From Heterostelium album PN500 (taxonomy: Eukaryota > Evosea > Eumycetozoa > Acytosteliales > Acytosteliaceae): a stretch of DNA of 64,000 nucleotides. The notes below the pieces were generated by a model. That model worked only from the letters and a program-made list of their open reading frames with translations. It made no database searches and had not been told where the DNA came from. Shown one piece after another: positions 36,021 to 49,215 of the stretch (the first letter of the stretch is position 1; every line of letters begins with the position of its first letter). Location of the stretch: NCBI RefSeq assembly GCF_000004825.1, contig NW_008805066.1:1054001-1118000 (forward strand). The letters are read 5' to 3'. Position numbers and translations under genes: made by a program.

Positions 36021-39000
36021 TTATTTATGTGAATCTAGTTTCTTTTTCAATTTGATATTGAATCTTCTTGCTCTTAACTTTGATTTTATCAAAAAGGCAG
36101 CTCCAATTACCAATGCACAGAATACAGCAGCACCAACAGTGATTCCAGCGATTGCACCAGCACTAAGTTTATTATTACTCTTACATTTCGAATCTGTAGG
36201 TGAATCATTATCAATGAGAACTGAAAAATCGGGATCGAGTTTAATTCCATTTTCATATTGTGGGATATTGATACCAATAAATGTCTGAACACTTGATTCT
36301 GTATCGATTGGACTCATTTCAGAGTCCAGCAAGACATTGGAGATTGGTTGAACAATATTATCAATCACCGCAAATCTAAGGAATCGTCCATAAAGTGATT
36401 GCTTGTCGATATTCAATTTGACCCATTGGAGATCATTGGCAGCACCACCAATTGTTTTCGCTGAGCATGTATCATCTGCTTTTGTTTCGATAGTGGCTGA
36501 CATGATAAGTTGAAGTGTTGTAAGTTTATCTTGGAATTGATAAGGTGTCATCGAGATTGAATATTTGATTGTTGAAGGTAACATTGTGAGGTTCTCATTT
36601 CCAAACACAATTGTTGTTTCATTCTGGAAGTATTCTACATCAACTGTGATATTGGTTGACTCTTTAACTGAAACATCATATCGATAGAGGAATTGTGTTT
36701 CCGTTGTTAAATTGGTCATTGTCCAGTTGGCAAGTTTGAAAGATGCAATCACTTCTTGGTTGGCAGAAATCTCATGAAGTTCTTCAACTGATATAATACT
36801 GACAATATATGCTAGTGCATCACTTCCTGATGGAATGGTATTGTTTATAGTTGGTTGATCAGGATTGATTGGTGGAGGTGGAATAACATGATTCTTCGAA
36901 TTACAATCAGGTCCATACCAAGGATTATTACAAAAACATTCACCTGCAATACATATTCCATTTCCAGAACATGGAGTTACACCTGGACATTTTGGATCTG
37001 GTGATGGACTTGGTGTTGATGTTGTACTTGTTGTTGTCGAAGTTGAAGTTGATGTTGTAGATGTAGATGTTCCTGTCGTTGAAGTAGTAGAACTTGTAGA
37101 TGTTGGTTCTTCTGTAGTGGAGGTAGGTGATGTTGTAGATGTTGATGTTCCTGTCGTTGAAGTTGTTCCAGTTGTTGAGATTGTGGAGGTTGAAGTAGGA
37201 GTTAGAGTTGGTCTTGGTGGTGGACGTGGTCCAGGTGGTGGAATAACAAACTTGAAGATTTCAAGTTCATTCGAGACAATACCGTTCACAGTCAATTGAA
37301 CTTTAATCGATGAACCAGTAACAGCTGCAACATTGATCAAGAAAATAGATGGATAACGAAGATTCATTGGAATACTCTGATATCCTGCTCCATAGTTGAT
37401 TTGACAAGAGACTGTATCTGAATCGAATCCCATTTTCTTTCCACGAATGTAGATTGGTCCTCCAACATTTGTGAGACGGTCTGCTGTCTCTAAAACTGGT
37501 GTGGTCACACCGAATGTTGTTGTTCCAAAGTATGTCATTCCTGCTGTTTTCATCTCTGAAGATGTAATTCCACCGAGATTCTTGTGTTTATCAACAACAC
37601 CATAAATTGAAATCAAGTAATTTCCTTTCATTGCAAATCCATATGGAAGTTGGGAATTCACTGTGAATGTTGAGGACAATCCGTTTGTTGAAGAAAGAGT
37701 GCTTGTCAAAATTGTATTCTCTCCATAGAGATAGGATAATACAACAACTGGATAGTCTTTTGGATTTGTAGAGATACCGGAGAGATCATCTGTGACTGTA
37801 AAAGTAGCTTGGAATATTCTGTTGTTTGAACCGACATCAATCGTTGGTGTGAGGAGTGTGAAAGCAGTGACTGCTGGTGCCATGATATCTGGAGTGATCG
37901 CACAATTCACAGTAATATTTGTGAGTGCTTCTTTGGTTAAATCACCCCACAACTTAAAGAATGGATTTAATCTTGGTGTGATTGAGTTTCCATAATTAGA
38001 GGCAGCTTCATTTCCAAGATAGTCGTAAAGAACCAAATCGATATGGTATACTTGACTTCTACAATTTCCATTTATCGGTAAACGAATTGAGTAATTTCCA
38101 TAAAACTCATCACCATCGGTATTGTTGAGAGAATTAAATGTTATATTAATTGGAATAATATCGAGATTTGAGGAAATCATTGCAACACCATGACTGAATC
38201 CACTTGGTTTATCATTGAGTATAAAGTCCCAACCAATTGTAACGTCATCAGTTGCTTGTACAGTGACAGTATTTCCAGGATATTGTTTAAGAACTTCAAC
38301 ATTTGGTCCCATTTCATCGGCATCTATTTTAAAAGAAAATGATTAATTAGATTTGTATTTAAATTGTTAACTATTTCAAACTTACAATCTGAAACAACAT
38401 TTATAAAAGCATCTGATCCAAATTTTAATGAGATTAAATCTCTTGATATATATGATGGTGCTGCTGTTAAATTGTAATTTAGTGATCTTGAAAATAGTTG
38501 TTGTCTGATTGTAATTGGAATATTAAACATATTTGTTGATGCATTATAATATCCAGTGAATACATTGTTTGTGTCAATGATTCCTGGAAGATGTGAGTAT
38601 GATGGGAAATATATTGATGGTCGATCGGTTACTTTGCTGTTTGCAAAGTTGAAAATAAGTGTTGTTGATCCTGTTCCATTGGAAACATCAACAACATTTG
38701 GTTCGAATTTGAATGATGTAATATCATCAACTGTGAATTGTGCTAAAAATAGAAAATTTAAAGAATAGAATTAGAACATATATATAAATATATATTTAGA
38801 AATATTTTTAATAAATATAGAAATAATACTTACTTAATTGTGAAGGTAAATATGGAATAAATTGGAACATATCGTTTATTGCTTGATTTTCCATACTGAT
38901 ACCACTGTCTCTCTTTGGGAAATACGAAGTTGGGAAAATGAATTGGTCAAATTTCTCTCCAGACCAATCAATAACAGTTTCAAATACTCCATTATTTATG

Positions 39001-40777
39001 TCTCCTTTTACCAAATGATATCCATATAAGTATGTATTGTAAAGATTTATTTGTTGAACCCCGAAAAACTGTGTATTGAACATATCCAATCGAACTACAA
39101 AAGTGAATGATGAAACTGGGAATATTTGAAAATTTTGAATCATTATTGAAATACCAGAAAATGTTGGAGCTAAAAATATGAATAAATTAAATTAGAAATT
39201 ATTGTTGTTTGTGTTTTTTGTTAAACCATTAATGAATAATAAATAACATACGAGTTGGTGTCCAGGTGAATGAAAGTGGCATGTTGCTGATCATCTTGCT
39301 GTAATAATTGACAATAACATTATCAACGAAAGTTACATTCGGGTAGAGTGAATCGAAAGAGAATTTATAGGAAGCACCATTGATTCCATTGTTTGTCACC
39401 GATCTGATTCCAACTGGGTAATACATATTGTTGGTGATTGGGATGCTGTATGTGGTGGATACCGGTGACAAACCAATTGTATCCAAAACGAAATTAATAT
39501 TAAGGATAAAAGAATTGACGGTGTTATCTTGTACTATCGAAGATAGGGGGCTTCCTACATTTACAAGTGTGAAAGAAGTTGCAAATCCAAAAAACGTTGG
39601 ATTGTTAGTGTATGTTTGGTCAAAGAGATTCAGAGGTATAGCTCCAGAGCTTCCAGTTGCATTTACAAATAAATGGTAGGTAGCATTAGCCCTGTTTCCA
39701 AGAACTGGATAATAGATAACATCATATGCCATATTACCGAAACCCAGTGCAGAATTCAAATTGGCAATATTCATAACAAAACTTTGAGCAAATAGCTTTG
39801 TTTTGGAAATTGATTTTGAATTATAACCTAATACTGTTGTTCTAACATCTTATCGTTTAAATAAAATAACAAAATTAATAAATTGATTCCGATATTGTTA
39901 TTTATAAAAATATTGAAATTAAATGAATTGACTTACTATTGTATGGATTATTCATTGGAATAGGACTGGTGTTTTGAGTTAAAGTAGTTGGGTTAATAGT
40001 ACCACTTTGTCCATTGAAATTCTGTAAGCTTGCCGCTTTGTATGATATAACTACCCAATTGGAGGGGAATGGTGATGTCAAATGAACTTTTTGATCATTC
40101 CAATATCCTGGCGCTTGTACACCTAGAGATGGTCTAATTTGGTTCATCGGATTGCTAATTTTAAGATATTGGACAAATCGCATTGAACGACTATCCTGTT
40201 GGAAAACAGGTGAAGCTGCTAAACTGAAATTTGTAAATGCTAAAGTAGAATGATGAGTGATACAATAACATTAATAAACTTTAATTATTTTGAAAAGCTG
40301 TACAGATAACACTTACGTTGACATGTTGGGATGGGAATTGATTCTTGAGAAGTCATAGTATTTAAAGTAGCAGTATAGTCTAGTGAGTTTAATGTTGAAA
40401 GTATATTGATGGCATACATTGAAAAAGTTACAAAAGATGTGTTTTTAGCTGACCAAAAAGAAGCGCGAGACGGAGTAATTGAAAAACCACCTATATAATT
40501 TTTGAAACTCCAATTACTAGAATTTACCATAATCTGGTAAAAATAACCGCAGCTGGTTGTATCAACACCATTGAAATATGGTGGTGTATTAGCCATAATA
40601 TTAATAGTACCATTTATTTTTACTGTTGATCAATTAATTAAATAAATAAATAGATAAATAAATATTAGATAATTTAAAATTAACAATAGTTGAATAATTT
40701 TGAATAAATAAATACAAACCAGTTAGTATTATTATTACAAATAAAAAAGAAATAGAAAAAATTTTAAATATTTTCAT
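36021..40777 (-). CDS. ComC-like EGF/E-set transmembrane adhesion protein, copy 3 (short stalk)
   Basis: Seven exons, in reading order 40720-40777, 40317-40622, 39937-40239, 39252-39848, 38834-39169, 38386-38742 and 36021-38323; 1419 residues, all introns phase 1. The layout is as in copy 2: signal peptide MKIFKIFSISFLFVIIIL, exon-sized Ig/E-set-like modules, TIG-like parts, Thr/Ser stalk of only about 60 residues, EGF-like domain, ComC-type ectodomain, helix and basic tail. The last exon and exons 4 and 6 are almost identical to copy 2, while exons 2, 3 and 5 differ at many residues. This points to unequal conversion or selection on the outer modules. The intron after exon 3 has its own acceptor context (ATAAG) but keeps phase. 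Confidence 0.87.
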
Positions 40778-41927
40778 TTTTATTTATGAAAATATAAATA
40801 TAAATATAAATAAATATTTATTTGTAAAAAAATAAATATTAAAGATAAAGATTGATTAAGAAAAAAGACTTTCAATACCAACAAACCATTCATAGAAACG
40901 AAAAAGAATAAAATTAACATTAAATTGTAAAGTGTTGTTCTGTGGTTTGTTTATTGAAAAAAACAAAAAATGTATTGTGGAATGACCTCACAAGCTAAGT
41001 TTTACGGATTGATCAAACAAAACCTTAGGAAGTCAACAAACAAACCACGAAAAAAAAAATATCGTTGGAATTGCTCGTAAAAATAGACCACAAATAAATA
41101 AATAGGTTTTGTTTTTGATTTTGTTTGGGTACTATAAAAATAAAAAAAAAAAAATCAATTTTTTTTGTGAAATTTGCAAAAAATCTAAAAGTGGTTGACA
41201 AGTCAATTCAGAAGATTGGCACTTAAGTCATAAAAGATCGTTTGCAATATAAAAAAACTAAACGAAATAAAATAATATAAAATAAAATAAAATAAAAAAT
41301 CTTAAAGATTGATTTAGGGTCGTTATAAATATAATCCAAATTTCTTAATATCTTGGATTTAGATGAGTGAGAATGTGAGTGTTTTGGTTGGTGAAGTCGA
41401 AAAATGATATTTTCAGTGATACATCACTCTTCTTTGTCAACAGTTAACTTGTTTATAATTGACTGTTTTTTGTCAATTCAATTTCATACCTGTTGAATAT
41501 GTGCATGTCATGACAATCGTTTAATTCTTTTATCAGTACTACTTATAAGTAGTACTGTTGAAAATGATAAATAATCAAATCTTATGTGATAATCATGATT
41601 TCTACTTTTATTGATGAAAATGAGAAACAATATTGACACAATTTTGACGGTGGTGATAATGATAAATAATAATATGAAAGAATGAATAAGAAAAGAAAGA
41701 TTTAGAGATAATGATACAAAAACAAAGTGAGAAAACTAACAGAAAAGAAAAAAATAGAAATGAATTCAAATTGTACAATTTTGTTTTTTTTTTTTTAAAT
41801 AAAGATTTTTTTTTATTTAATTTTTTTTTAATAATAATAAAGTTGATTGGATCAATTACAATTATATGAATACCCTTTTATCAAAGTAGTAGTAATAGTA
41901 GTAGTTTATTCAGCTATTTATTAAGAC
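40778..41927. other. Divergent promoter region between ComC-like copy 3 and TCF25
   Basis: The left two thirds repeat the blocks at 35220-35800. The right end has T and A tracts (41780-41840) typical of a dictyostelid promoter before the TCF25 start. No gene is seen. Confidence 0.5.
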
Positions 41928-44304
41928 ATGTCATCAAGAGCATTAAGAAAGTTAAAAAAAGTCAAAGATGACTTTGAAGAGGAGGTAGTAGACGATGTAG
42001 ATGAACAAGAGGAAAGTGAAGAGGAAATTCAAGTTTCATCAAGTAAATCAAAGAAAAAGTCAACTGCTTCAAGCTTTTCAATGTTGAATCTTGATGATGA
42101 TGATGATGATGATGATAACAATGACAATGAAGATAAAGATCAAGATCAAGATGAAGAAGATGAAGATGATAATGATAAACAATCAAAGATAAAGTCAAAA
42201 CAACAACAACCAAATAATAATAGTAATAATAATAAGAAAAAGAAGAAACAACAAAAGAAGAAATCAAAGACAAATAATAATAATAACAACAACAATAACA
42301 ATAGTAAAAACAATAATAATAATAATAAAGATGATATAGATAAACTTGTAAATGAAATAACCTCTACAATTACAAACAATAGTTTTCAACAGAATGAAGA
42401 ACAAAAGAAATACAGAGAGATACTATCTGTAGATCCAAAACATCTAAACGCATCGAACGAATTGAAAAAGTTATTTGGTTGTAAAGTTGTAAGTAGTAGT
42501 ATTATTATTATTTTAATGATAATAGTTTAAAATATGTTGTTAACAATATCAATGTGTTTGTTGTGTTGATTTGTAAAGAGCGATATGAAAGAGATGAAGA
42601 AAAAGAATAGCAACGTTCATACCAATGTCAATATGATGAAGAAGAAGAGTTGGATGTTCGTCGCGCCGCAACAAGAGTGGCCGGAGATCATTCAGTCGTT
42701 CGTAATGGAACTCGATCGTACCGAGGGCGATGTAAATTACTTTACCATTAGGTGGAGTGATAGCTATCGTCGGCTGCAAGAGGATTTCTACGAGGTGTTG
42801 GCATCGCACGATCCAATGCACATCGCCGAACTCCTACGTTATCATCCGTACCACGTCGATTCACTACTCCAACTCAGCCAGGTGTGTCTGCAAACCGCTG
42901 ACTACCAACACGCCGGTGACTTTGTAGAACGTGCCATCTTTGCATTCGAATACTGTTGGCATCATCTATTCAACCCAACCTCTGGAACATCCAGACTTGA
43001 ATATAAACATCAAGAAAACAAGTAACTATCATTAGCAAGTTAGTTTTAACTGTTTGTTTTACTAATCTTCAATCATCATCATTAGAACATGTTTCCTTTC
43101 AGTGTTTAGACATATTCAAATCTTAGGTAGAAGAGCATGTCCAAGAACTGCATTGGAGTTTTGGTAAGTTGTTTGTTGTTTAATAATATAATCAAGTTTG
43201 AAGAAGGTGTCATGATATTAATGTTGTTATTGTTGTTGTTGTTTGTAATATAATAGTAAGGTATTGTTGTCTTTGGACTATAGCGATCCTTTGTTTGTTA
43301 GATTGATTATAGATTATTATGCGCTGAAATCGAAGCAATATGAATATTTGGTGGAGCTTTATACAAAGGTTGGCAAGTTGACTCCATCGATGACACAGAC
43401 ATTGGATTTGTTACCGAATTTCTGTTATAATGGTGCTTTGGCTCAGTTTATGTTGGTTGGTAGTGGCGGTGGTAACAATGAAGATGCCGCTGATAAACTG
43501 CTACAGAAGGCGTTGATCAGATTCCCAATGGTTTTGAAACCATTGCTTCAGAAGCTGCAGGCAAGTCTGATGATCGTTAAAGATGGCAAGCCATTCAACT
43601 TGGAGGAACATCCATACTTTAAGTCGACGAACGAGTTGTTGAAACCGGTGGAGCATCTCATCGCTTTGTACGTGGAGCGTAATCATCCACTGTGGAAACA
43701 ACAGCCGACAACGATCGAGTGGTTGAAGAAGAACGTCGAGCAGGTGATAAAGTTGGTCGATGCCAAGGACAAGGCGGTGGAGGAATCGGTACAGCTGGTG
43801 CTGAAGGAATATAGTGTTGTCGACCAGTCGGTGTTTGACCATCTGTTCCTCTCGGAGTACTCGGATGTCGTGCAGCGACTGCCACCCGACGTCATTGAGA
43901 TGATGAGAAACGAGGGATTCAACAATATCGAACCGCCAAGAGGACAGGATCCACGACGTGGAATCGGTGCTGGCTATCAGGTGTATCGTGCACCGCGAGT
44001 CATTCAACAACGTCAGCAAGTAGTTCAACAGCAGCAACAACAAACAATGGAACAACGATTCATGGAACAACTACAACAAATACAACCAAACATCGATCCT
44101 AACAACCCACTACTAGGATTCATACAATCACTATTCCCATGGAATGCACAACAACAGCAACAACAAGGAGGTCAACCACAAGCTGCAAGAGGATTCTTGG
44201 ATGATTATGTTGATATGATTTATGATGAAGATGAGGATGATCAACAACAACAACAAGGTGGTCAACAACAACAACCAAGAAACAATAGACAAAGAAGAAG
44301 ATAG
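41928..44304 (+). CDS. tcf25: TCF25 / Rqc1 family protein
   Basis: Four exons: 41928-42488, 42579-43021, 43086-43163 and 43257-44304, 709 residues. The N-terminus is acidic and Asn/Lys-rich (about 15-145). The conserved core begins with LSVDPKHLNASNELKKLFG and continues through WMFVAPQQEWP, RLQEDFYEVLASHDPMHIAE, the helical-repeat block around LLRYHPYHVDSLLQLSQV, then RACPRTALEFCKVLLSLD and YALKSKQYEYLVELY, all hallmarks of the TCF25 (Nulp1) family. Family members take part in the ribosome quality control complex, helping ubiquitin-chain formation on stalled nascent chains on 60S subunits. The C-terminus is Gln-rich and acidic (VDMIYDEDEDDQQQQQ). The exon joins reconstruct the family signature across introns, so the model is firm. 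It is divergent from ComC-like copy 3. Confidence 0.93.
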
Positions 44305-45531
44305 ACAAAAGAGAAGAATATAAAACAATTTTAAAAGACAACTTTAAGATAATATTAAAATCAATTAAAACTTAAATTTAACAATTATAATTGTTTTGTT
44401 TGTTTGAAGATCTTCAATTGATAAAAAAGGTAAACAAAAAAAAAAAAAAAACAATAACTAAATTTGTATAATTATGATTGATTATTTTACTGACTGACAG
44501 ATTGATTAATTGATTGATTCATCAAAAAAAAAAATAGTGAAAAATAATAATAAATATTTTTAAAAGAATAATAATAAAATTTTAAGAAAGTGTTGATAAT
44601 TTAATAATCCAATGGAGATAATAAAGTAATCATACAAGGAGATTAATCAATCTTGAAAAATATTAATTATTTTTCAATAACTTTATTATAAAAAAGAAAA
44701 TAAAAATTAAAAATTAAATAAATGTTAAAAAATATCATTAAGACCCACAAGTTTTAACACACACATTTAAAAATCAAATATATCCTAAAAAGTAATTAAA
44801 ATTATTAAAATGAAAATGTGCTTTATCATTTTTTTTAATTGTTTTTTTTAATATAACCCACACCCCTATGACATTTTTGTATTTGAGTGTGTGTTTGTTT
44901 GACGATAATAATAAAGTTGATTGTCCGGACAAATATGGTAATATCAATCATATTTCTATTTTAATTACTAGATAGTAAATATTTATTACTTTTTTCTATA
45001 GTCAATTTAAATACCACAACAACCACACCCGACCACAAAATATAATAATTTATAATAATCTTTTAAAAAAATAAAATAAAATAAAATAACTTTATTATTT
45101 AATCAATCAAACCACACACATAACACACCTTTATTTCAATACAACTAAATATGGTAAAACTCTACCAGAATATGACAAGTACTGTCTATTTATTATAGAA
45201 ACTTTGATGGGGTGTTTGTCTGATTGGATGGGTAGATTCTGATTAGGGCGGTGGGAAAGTGATTCTCTATCACTTGAATTGATAAGGAATTTTCATTGAT
45301 TTCATATCATACACCCTCTACCAACTCAATCGTCTGTATTTTACAAACAACAATGAGGACTGAAATCAAAGGAAACCAAACTATAAATACTCATTGTTTT
45401 AACAATTGTAAAAACATCAAATCAAACAATCAAAACAAACAAACAAACAAACTAAATATTATATATATATTGTTATCATTACAGAGTATTTTAAATTTCT
45501 TTTCTTTACTTTCATCAATCAATCCTTAAAA
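44305..45531. other. Spacer between TCF25 and the GPI-anchor-like gene
   Basis: AT-rich, no gene seen. ACACACCC/GGGTGTG-like G/C islands occur near 44860-44900 and 45020, and the 45430-45530 stretch of AAACAAACAAAC followed by a TATATATATA tract resembles a strong promoter and leader for the next gene. Confidence 0.45.
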
Positions 45532-46338
45532 ATGTTTAGACAAGCATTCTATTCTTTACTCGTTACCTTTGCTTTGGTATCATGTATTTCTGCCAACGCC
45601 GGTTTTATGACTCCAACTCCACGTCTTGCTTGTAGTCCAACTGATCACAACGGTTGTGGAAACACTCAGGCCTGCGTCTTGTCGCAACCGGTCGAGGCCA
45701 ACAGAGTCGCCATCGATATCACCAAGGACAGCAACTTTGTCATCTACCAATACAAGCCATGGACCGTCGCCAACAACAATTCCAACACCTACACCATCCA
45801 ATTGTTTGTCAACGGTAAGGGACACACTTTGAAGACCATCGATGAAGATTCCGTTCTCAAGACCGTCGGTAGCTTCAACTTCTCGATCCCACCATTATCC
45901 GACACTGTCAAGACCGGTCTCGACTTCACCAACCCAATCAAAGCCTACTACCAAATGATTTTCGACGCCAGAAACGGTGGTGGTGATGTCTACTACTCAT
46001 GTTCCGATGTCTTCATTACCAACAAGAAGGTCAATATCACTACTACTACCGCTGCTGCCACCACTGGTGTTGTCGCCACTGCCAACTCAACTGCTTCCGC
46101 TACCACTGGTTCCTCTAACTCTACTGCTACTGCCACCACTGGATTGACCACCGGAACCAACCATACCACCTCCACTGTCAAGCCAATCACCGGTGCCACC
46201 ACTGCCACCACTGGATTGACCACTGGTCCAGCCACCACCGACGTCTCAGAGTCACACGACAGCTCCTCAGCTTCCTCCGTTGTCTTCTCTGGTCAAGTTA
46301 TCATCTCAATGATTGCTGCCCTCTACATCCTCTTCTAA
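45532..46338 (+). CDS. Secreted, probably GPI-anchored Thr-rich surface protein
   Basis: Single exon, 268 residues. There is an N-terminal signal peptide (about 1-23, cleavage after SANA). A folded part follows (about 24-165) with four or more cysteines (LACSPTDHNGCGNTQACVL, YYSCSDVF) and N-glycosylation sites. Then comes a Thr/Ala/Ser stalk (about 168-240) with TATATTG-like repeats, and a hydrophobic C-terminus after a small-residue run (SSASSVVFSGQVIISMIAAL), the pattern of a GPI-attachment signal. Codon use is strongly biased to C-ending codons (ACC, GCC, ATC), as in highly expressed genes. I do not recognise the folded part. A cell-surface or sheath role is likely. It is convergent with the sugar transporter. 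Confidence 0.75.
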   Translation: MFRQAFYSLLVTFALVSCISANAGFMTPTPRLACSPTDHNGCGNTQACVLSQPVEANRVAIDITKDSNFVIYQYKPWTVANNNSNTYTIQLFVNGKGHTLKTIDEDSVLKTVGSFNFSIPPLSDTVKTGLDFTNPIKAYYQMIFDARNGGGDVYYSCSDVFITNKKVNITTTTAAATTGVVATANSTASATTGSSNSTATATTGLTTGTNHTTSTVKPITGATTATTGLTTGPATTDVSESHDSSSASSVVFSGQVIISMIAALYILF

Positions 46339-46676
46339 ACCAACACTCATTACCACACATCAAACATCACAACTAAAATTACAAACACTAATTTAATTTG
46401 TGATGGTAATGTAATACCAAATCAAGCAAATGTTTAAACATTTGTTTCTTACCTCTTTTTTTAAACAAAAAAATATCACACTCTTTCATTTAGTTTTAAA
46501 ATCAAATCAAATCAAATCAATTTAAAAATAAAAAGTAATATTAGTATAAAAATAACATTTAAATTTGGAAATATTATTATTATTTACTTGTCTGAGTTTG
46601 TTTTCCATATTGATATAATTAAATAAAGTTTGAATTGTTTTGATTTACTAATAATATTATTATTTACTTTTACTTG
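46339..46676. other. Shared 3' region of convergent genes
   Basis: AT-rich with an inverted AAATGTTTAAACATTTG palindrome near 46428-46444 and AATCAAATCAAATCAA repeats. It probably holds the polyadenylation regions of both convergent genes. No gene is seen. Confidence 0.5.
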
Positions 46677-47611
46677 TTATATTCTTTCTTCAAACTCTGA
46701 TCTACCATCGATTACCATTTCTACAGATGCCTTTTCCTCATCGATAAAAGTAATATTCTCATTTGGATCGACTCCAAGTGGCATTCTTCCTTTCGGGTAC
46801 ATTAGATTGATGGTCTTGTAAACTAAAAGTTGGAAAAACGATAGGACTGCACCAACGAAATTCGGTACTATAATGAATTTATCTTGTACTAAAACACCAT
46901 AGATGGTCCAAACAATCGCTGCCAGACACGATGTCATTAAGAGTGGTGGATACATCACCGAGGTGTCTTTGTTTTTGATGACCTGGTACATCACCATCAG
47001 CGGTGATCCATAGAAAAGAAACAGTACAACATTACATGCATATCCCATTACTTTGATCGATGCTTCCAATTTCAGCGACATCACTATTATCTCTACGAAT
47101 ACCACCAGTGATATTACAAAAGCAAAGAATATAGCTGAAAGTTTTCGCCTCTAAAAAAAAGTGGAAATAAAAAATATTATGGATAAGTTGAATTGGAAAT
47201 AAAAAGGATGTTTTTGATGAAATGTTTACCTTTAAATATTCATTGGTTGAACTGATAAAGATCATGACAAAATATAGAGTGATAAATACACCAAATGTAT
47301 TAACTGGTAGGATTGTAAATTGTGTGGTTAAAAGTCCATAGGTTACCCAGAGAAATGAATTACCACACAGTGCAAATATTGGATAGATGTTCATTAGTCC
47401 AGGATCTCTGGTTTTATCCATTTCTATAAATGACTTTATTGGAGATAGTTGTGTACTTATACTAAGTATATTTCCAGCTAAAAAAAATAAAAAAAATATA
47501 AAAACGATTTAAATAAGTAAATCAGATGATCACTATAGTCTTTCATTTATATTATAATTATTATTACTTACCAATTGATAGGAAACCTACTAAAATTTCA
47601 GTATTCACCAT
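46677..47611 (-). CDS. SWEET family sugar transporter
   Basis: Three exons, in reading order 47572-47611, 47230-47477 and 46677-47150; 253 residues. Two MtN3/saliva (SWEET) triple-helix repeats are visible. The first contains GNILSISTQLSPIKSFIEM, YPIFALCGNSFLWVTYGLL and NTFGVFITLYFVMIF. The second contains YACNVVLFLFYGSPLMVMYQ, MYPPLLMTSCLAAIVWTIYG and PNFVGAVLSFFQLLVY. A linker helix (LSAIFFAFVISLVVFVEII) joins them, so there are seven membrane helices. SWEETs are facilitators that move sugars down their gradient across the plasma or endosomal membrane. The acidic C-terminal tail is short. The start codon is placed by the tiny first exon, which supplies the first turn of helix 1; introns are phase 1 and phase 0. 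Confidence 0.9.
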
Positions 47612-48384
47612 TCTTGTATATATATATATATAATAAATAAAAAAAAAAAAGTTTTAAACTAAACTTATCTAATCTAAAACTAATCTAAAATATAAACTAA
47701 ACTAAACTATGAATTGAATTGAGTACTAATAATAATGATTATAATAATAATAATAAAAAAAGAAACTAATATATACTAATATATTTGTAACGATACATAT
47801 AACAACTATAATTAAGTTTGCTGTTATTTTGAAATTAACTTGGTTACTGTTTTTAGATGTTGATGTTTGATGTTGTGCTGTTTCAAAAAAAAAAAAAAAG
47901 AGTGAAAAGTGTAATTGATGTTATATAATATTATTACATATAACAGTAACCACAAAAAATGAAAAGTTATAAAATCAATTATATGCAACCCTTCGATGGT
48001 GCGTTGTAGGGTAAAAAAAAAAACAGATTTTCAAAAAACGAGAAATTCCACCAGAGTAAAAAAAAAAGATTTTTTAATATAAATGATTTGTGTAGTCATA
48101 GTTGTTGGTATTATAATTATTGAACTGATAGCAAGTAACTATGAACAATGTTATATCAAAATGAATTGTTAACTTATTTAAGTTATTTTCAAACATTAAT
48201 ATTAAATGATTCTTACTTATTACATTTGTTATTTAAAAAAAAATGATTAAAAAATAATTTTAAAAAAAATGAAAAAAAAAAAAAAAGGGATGTGAAGTGA
48301 ACTTTTTATCAAAATAAGATAATATATATATATTTATATTTATAAAGATTGATTTGCAATCAAAACAAGACAAAACAAAGAAAG
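47612..48384. other. Divergent promoter region of the SWEET and prefoldin genes
   Basis: AT-rich with long A tracts (47880-47900, 48235-48290) and a TATATATA run near 48325. A pair of TTATATAAT/ATATAACAGTAACCA-like stretches is present. No gene is seen. Confidence 0.45.
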
Positions 48385-49215
48385 ATGTCAATAGCAGAAG
48401 ATAGTCCTTATAAAGTTTTATTTGATAGAGATCAAAAGAGTGCATCTGGTATACCTGCTGTTACTTTTATTGTATGTAATGATGTTTACTTACAATGATA
48501 ATCTATTGTATGATTACGTTAAACTAATTCTCTTGTTTTTAACTTTTTATAACAATATATAATATATATAGGAAGATGTAGAAGCATACTTAAAAGATAA
48601 AGAGTTAGAGGATGTATTTAAAATGTTACAAGACAGTCACGGAAAATATAAATACTTTGAACAGAAACTCTCTGGTAATGTCAGTATTCTGACAAATCGT
48701 GCAAAACAACTTCAAGAAACAATAGATGTAGTAAATAGAATCGAAACAAAGAAGGTAAGAACAAGATACTTAAATGATATTAGAGTTAACTTTTATTTAG
48801 CTAAAGTTACTAACTATCTATAATCTACTATTATCCATAATCTACAATCAATAATAAACAACAACAACAACAACAATAACAAATCAAATCAAAATAGGAT
48901 GATACCTTTAGTATGAATTATGAATTGTCAGAGGGTGTATACTCGTCAGCAGAGATTTCCAAACCACAATCGATATACTTGTGGTTGGGTGCCAATGTGA
49001 TGTTGGAGTACTCATTCACAGAGGCAAAGGAGGTGTTGCGTAAGAATAAAGAAACTGCAGATAGACAACTTCGTGAGACCATTCAGGATCTCGGTTTCGT
49101 AAAGGATCAAATCACAACTGTCGATGTCAATATCTCTCGTGTATACAACTACGATGTCATTCAAAGACGTAAGAAACAACAACCAACCTCTGCAATGGCA
49201 CCAATCGAAAAATAA
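48385..49215 (+). CDS. pfdn3: Prefoldin subunit 3
   Basis: Three exons, 48385-48471, 48572-48754 and 48898-49215, all joined in phase 0; 195 residues, the usual size. Landmarks: GIPAVTFIEDVEAYL at the exon 1-2 join, the first coiled-coil arm (YKYFEQKLSGNVSILTNRA), the strand region YELSEGVYSSAEI, then SIYLWLGANVMLEYSFTEAK and the second arm. This is an alpha-type subunit of the hexameric prefoldin (GimC) chaperone, which passes unfolded actin and tubulin to the cytosolic chaperonin CCT. The tail is basic and Gln-rich (RRKKQQPT). Confidence 0.94.

Noticed and set aside
43501-44070. 189-codon minus-strand frame
   Set aside because: Antisense of the TCF25 last exon, which has clear family signatures.
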